In this document: positions 42,512-42,790 of the stretch, one piece after another | Layout of the letters: the number at the start of each line of letters is the position of its first letter | Numbering within the stretch: the first letter of the stretch is position 1 | Assembly (NCBI GenBank): GCA_028713915.1 | Contig: JAQTNK010000037.1 | Span: 1-42,790, forward strand | Length of the DNA: 42,790 bases | Direction: 5' to 3' | DNA from: Rhodocyclaceae bacterium | GTDB lineage: Bacteria; Pseudomonadota; Gammaproteobacteria; Burkholderiales; Rhodocyclaceae | Notes under the pieces: model-generated | The model's database searches: none | What the model was told of the DNA's origin: nothing | Seen by the model: only the letters and a program-made list of their open reading frames with translations | Position numbers and translations under genes: made by a program

Positions 42512-42790
42512 ATGGAGCAACGGTCGCCGGCGCTGCCCGCGAGTGCCGCCGTCGGCGCCGCCGACGTTGCCGGCGTGCGGCCGCCGGCCAGGGAACGGGT
42601 CGGGCAGCCGGCGCGCGCGGCCGGCACGCGCGTGAACGAAATCGACTTGCTGCGCTTCGTCGCGGCGCTGTCCGTCGTCTTCTTCCACTATTCGTTCCGC
42701 GGCTACGCGGCGGACGCCATGTCCGTCATGCCCTACCCGCTGCTGGCGCCGTTTTCCAAGTACGGCTACCTCGGCGTCGAACTGTTCTTC
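42512..42790 (+). CDS. Acyltransferase family 3 protein, N-terminal part
   Basis: 93 residues are visible before the right edge. After an Ala/Pro/Arg-rich start of about 45 residues, the motif NEIDLLRFVAALSVVFFHYSFRG is the first helix of membrane acyltransferase-3 (OafA/YrhL) proteins with its catalytic-type His, followed by KYGYLGVELFF. Such enzymes O-acetylate or otherwise acylate surface polysaccharides. It lies 15 nt after epsG. The start is uncertain: there is no strong ribosome site, and a GTG at 42632, just before the conserved motif, would fit the family's usual short N-terminus. Confidence 0.8.
   Translation, partial: MEQRSPALPASAAVGAADVAGVRPPARERVGQPARAAGTRVNEIDLLRFVAALSVVFFHYSFRGYAADAMSVMPYPLLAPFSKYGYLGVELFF

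Overview
The window is G+C-rich throughout and almost fully coding. It looks like a chromosomal segment of a betaproteobacterium, probably of the Rhodocyclales or Nitrosomonadales type. The evidence for this is a set of exopolysaccharide proteins (EpsA, EpsB, EpsE, EpsF, EpsG, EpsL families) first described in Methylobacillus and typical of PEP-CTERM/exosortase-bearing betaproteobacteria. I see no tRNA, rRNA, insertion sequence, phage gene or CRISPR array.

Layout. (1) 1-18,400, all on the minus strand: a large Tad (tight adherence, Flp type IVb pilus) locus. In transcription order it holds two small Flp pilins, a prepilin peptidase, an unfamiliar AAA+ ATPase, CpaB/RcpC, a secretin with a long low-complexity tail, a small lipoprotein, a TadG-like protein, two TadE-like minor pilins, TadZ/CpaE, TadA/CpaF, TadB, TadC and an HD-domain protein. 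A second unit follows with two more TadE-like proteins and a VWA-bearing TadG. Last comes the 5' end of a large DUF4347/Ig-like repeat surface protein that runs off the left edge. No TadD was found. (2) 18,525-21,767, minus strand: a membrane histidine kinase and its NarL/LuxR-type response regulator, plus a second related regulator whose helix-turn-helix looks eroded. (3) 22,059-33,176: an exopolysaccharide (Eps) locus with EpsL and the regulator EpsA on the minus strand. Divergent from epsA is a plus-strand operon of epsB, manC, a VanZ-like gene, glmS and a very large PAS-kinase-REC-PAS-GGDEF-EAL protein. (4) 33,256-38,879, minus strand: a PhoB-like regulator, a hybrid kinase with an HPt domain, and a multi-REC protein built on a histidine pseudokinase. 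(5) 39,361 to the right edge, plus strand: epsE, epsF, epsG and the start of an acyltransferase-3 gene.

Main discovery. Four minus-strand promoters share one 68-bp architecture with invariant internal spacing. It consists of two TCGGGAC-type direct repeats 23 bp apart, a central TGTCAT-like element, a CCGATGTGCGG box, and a TANNCT -10-like hexamer exactly 15 nt further on. They precede the flp operon, the second tadE/tadE/tadG unit, the DUF4347 repeat-protein gene and the second response regulator. This predicts one regulon joining pili, a surface protein and its own regulator, most simply driven by the adjacent kinase/regulator pair.

Second theme. The signalling proteins inside the eps locus carry a striking number of inactivating substitutions. 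These are Asp in place of the phospho-accepting His and Ile in place of the N-box Asn in one kinase, Gly in place of the phospho-acceptor Asp in two of its receiver domains, Asn in place of the acceptor Asp in the GGDEF/EAL protein's receiver, and loss of the EAL catalytic residues beside an intact GGDEF. This suggests a c-di-GMP/phosphorelay network with several scaffold or allosteric pseudo-enzymes controlling polysaccharide assembly.
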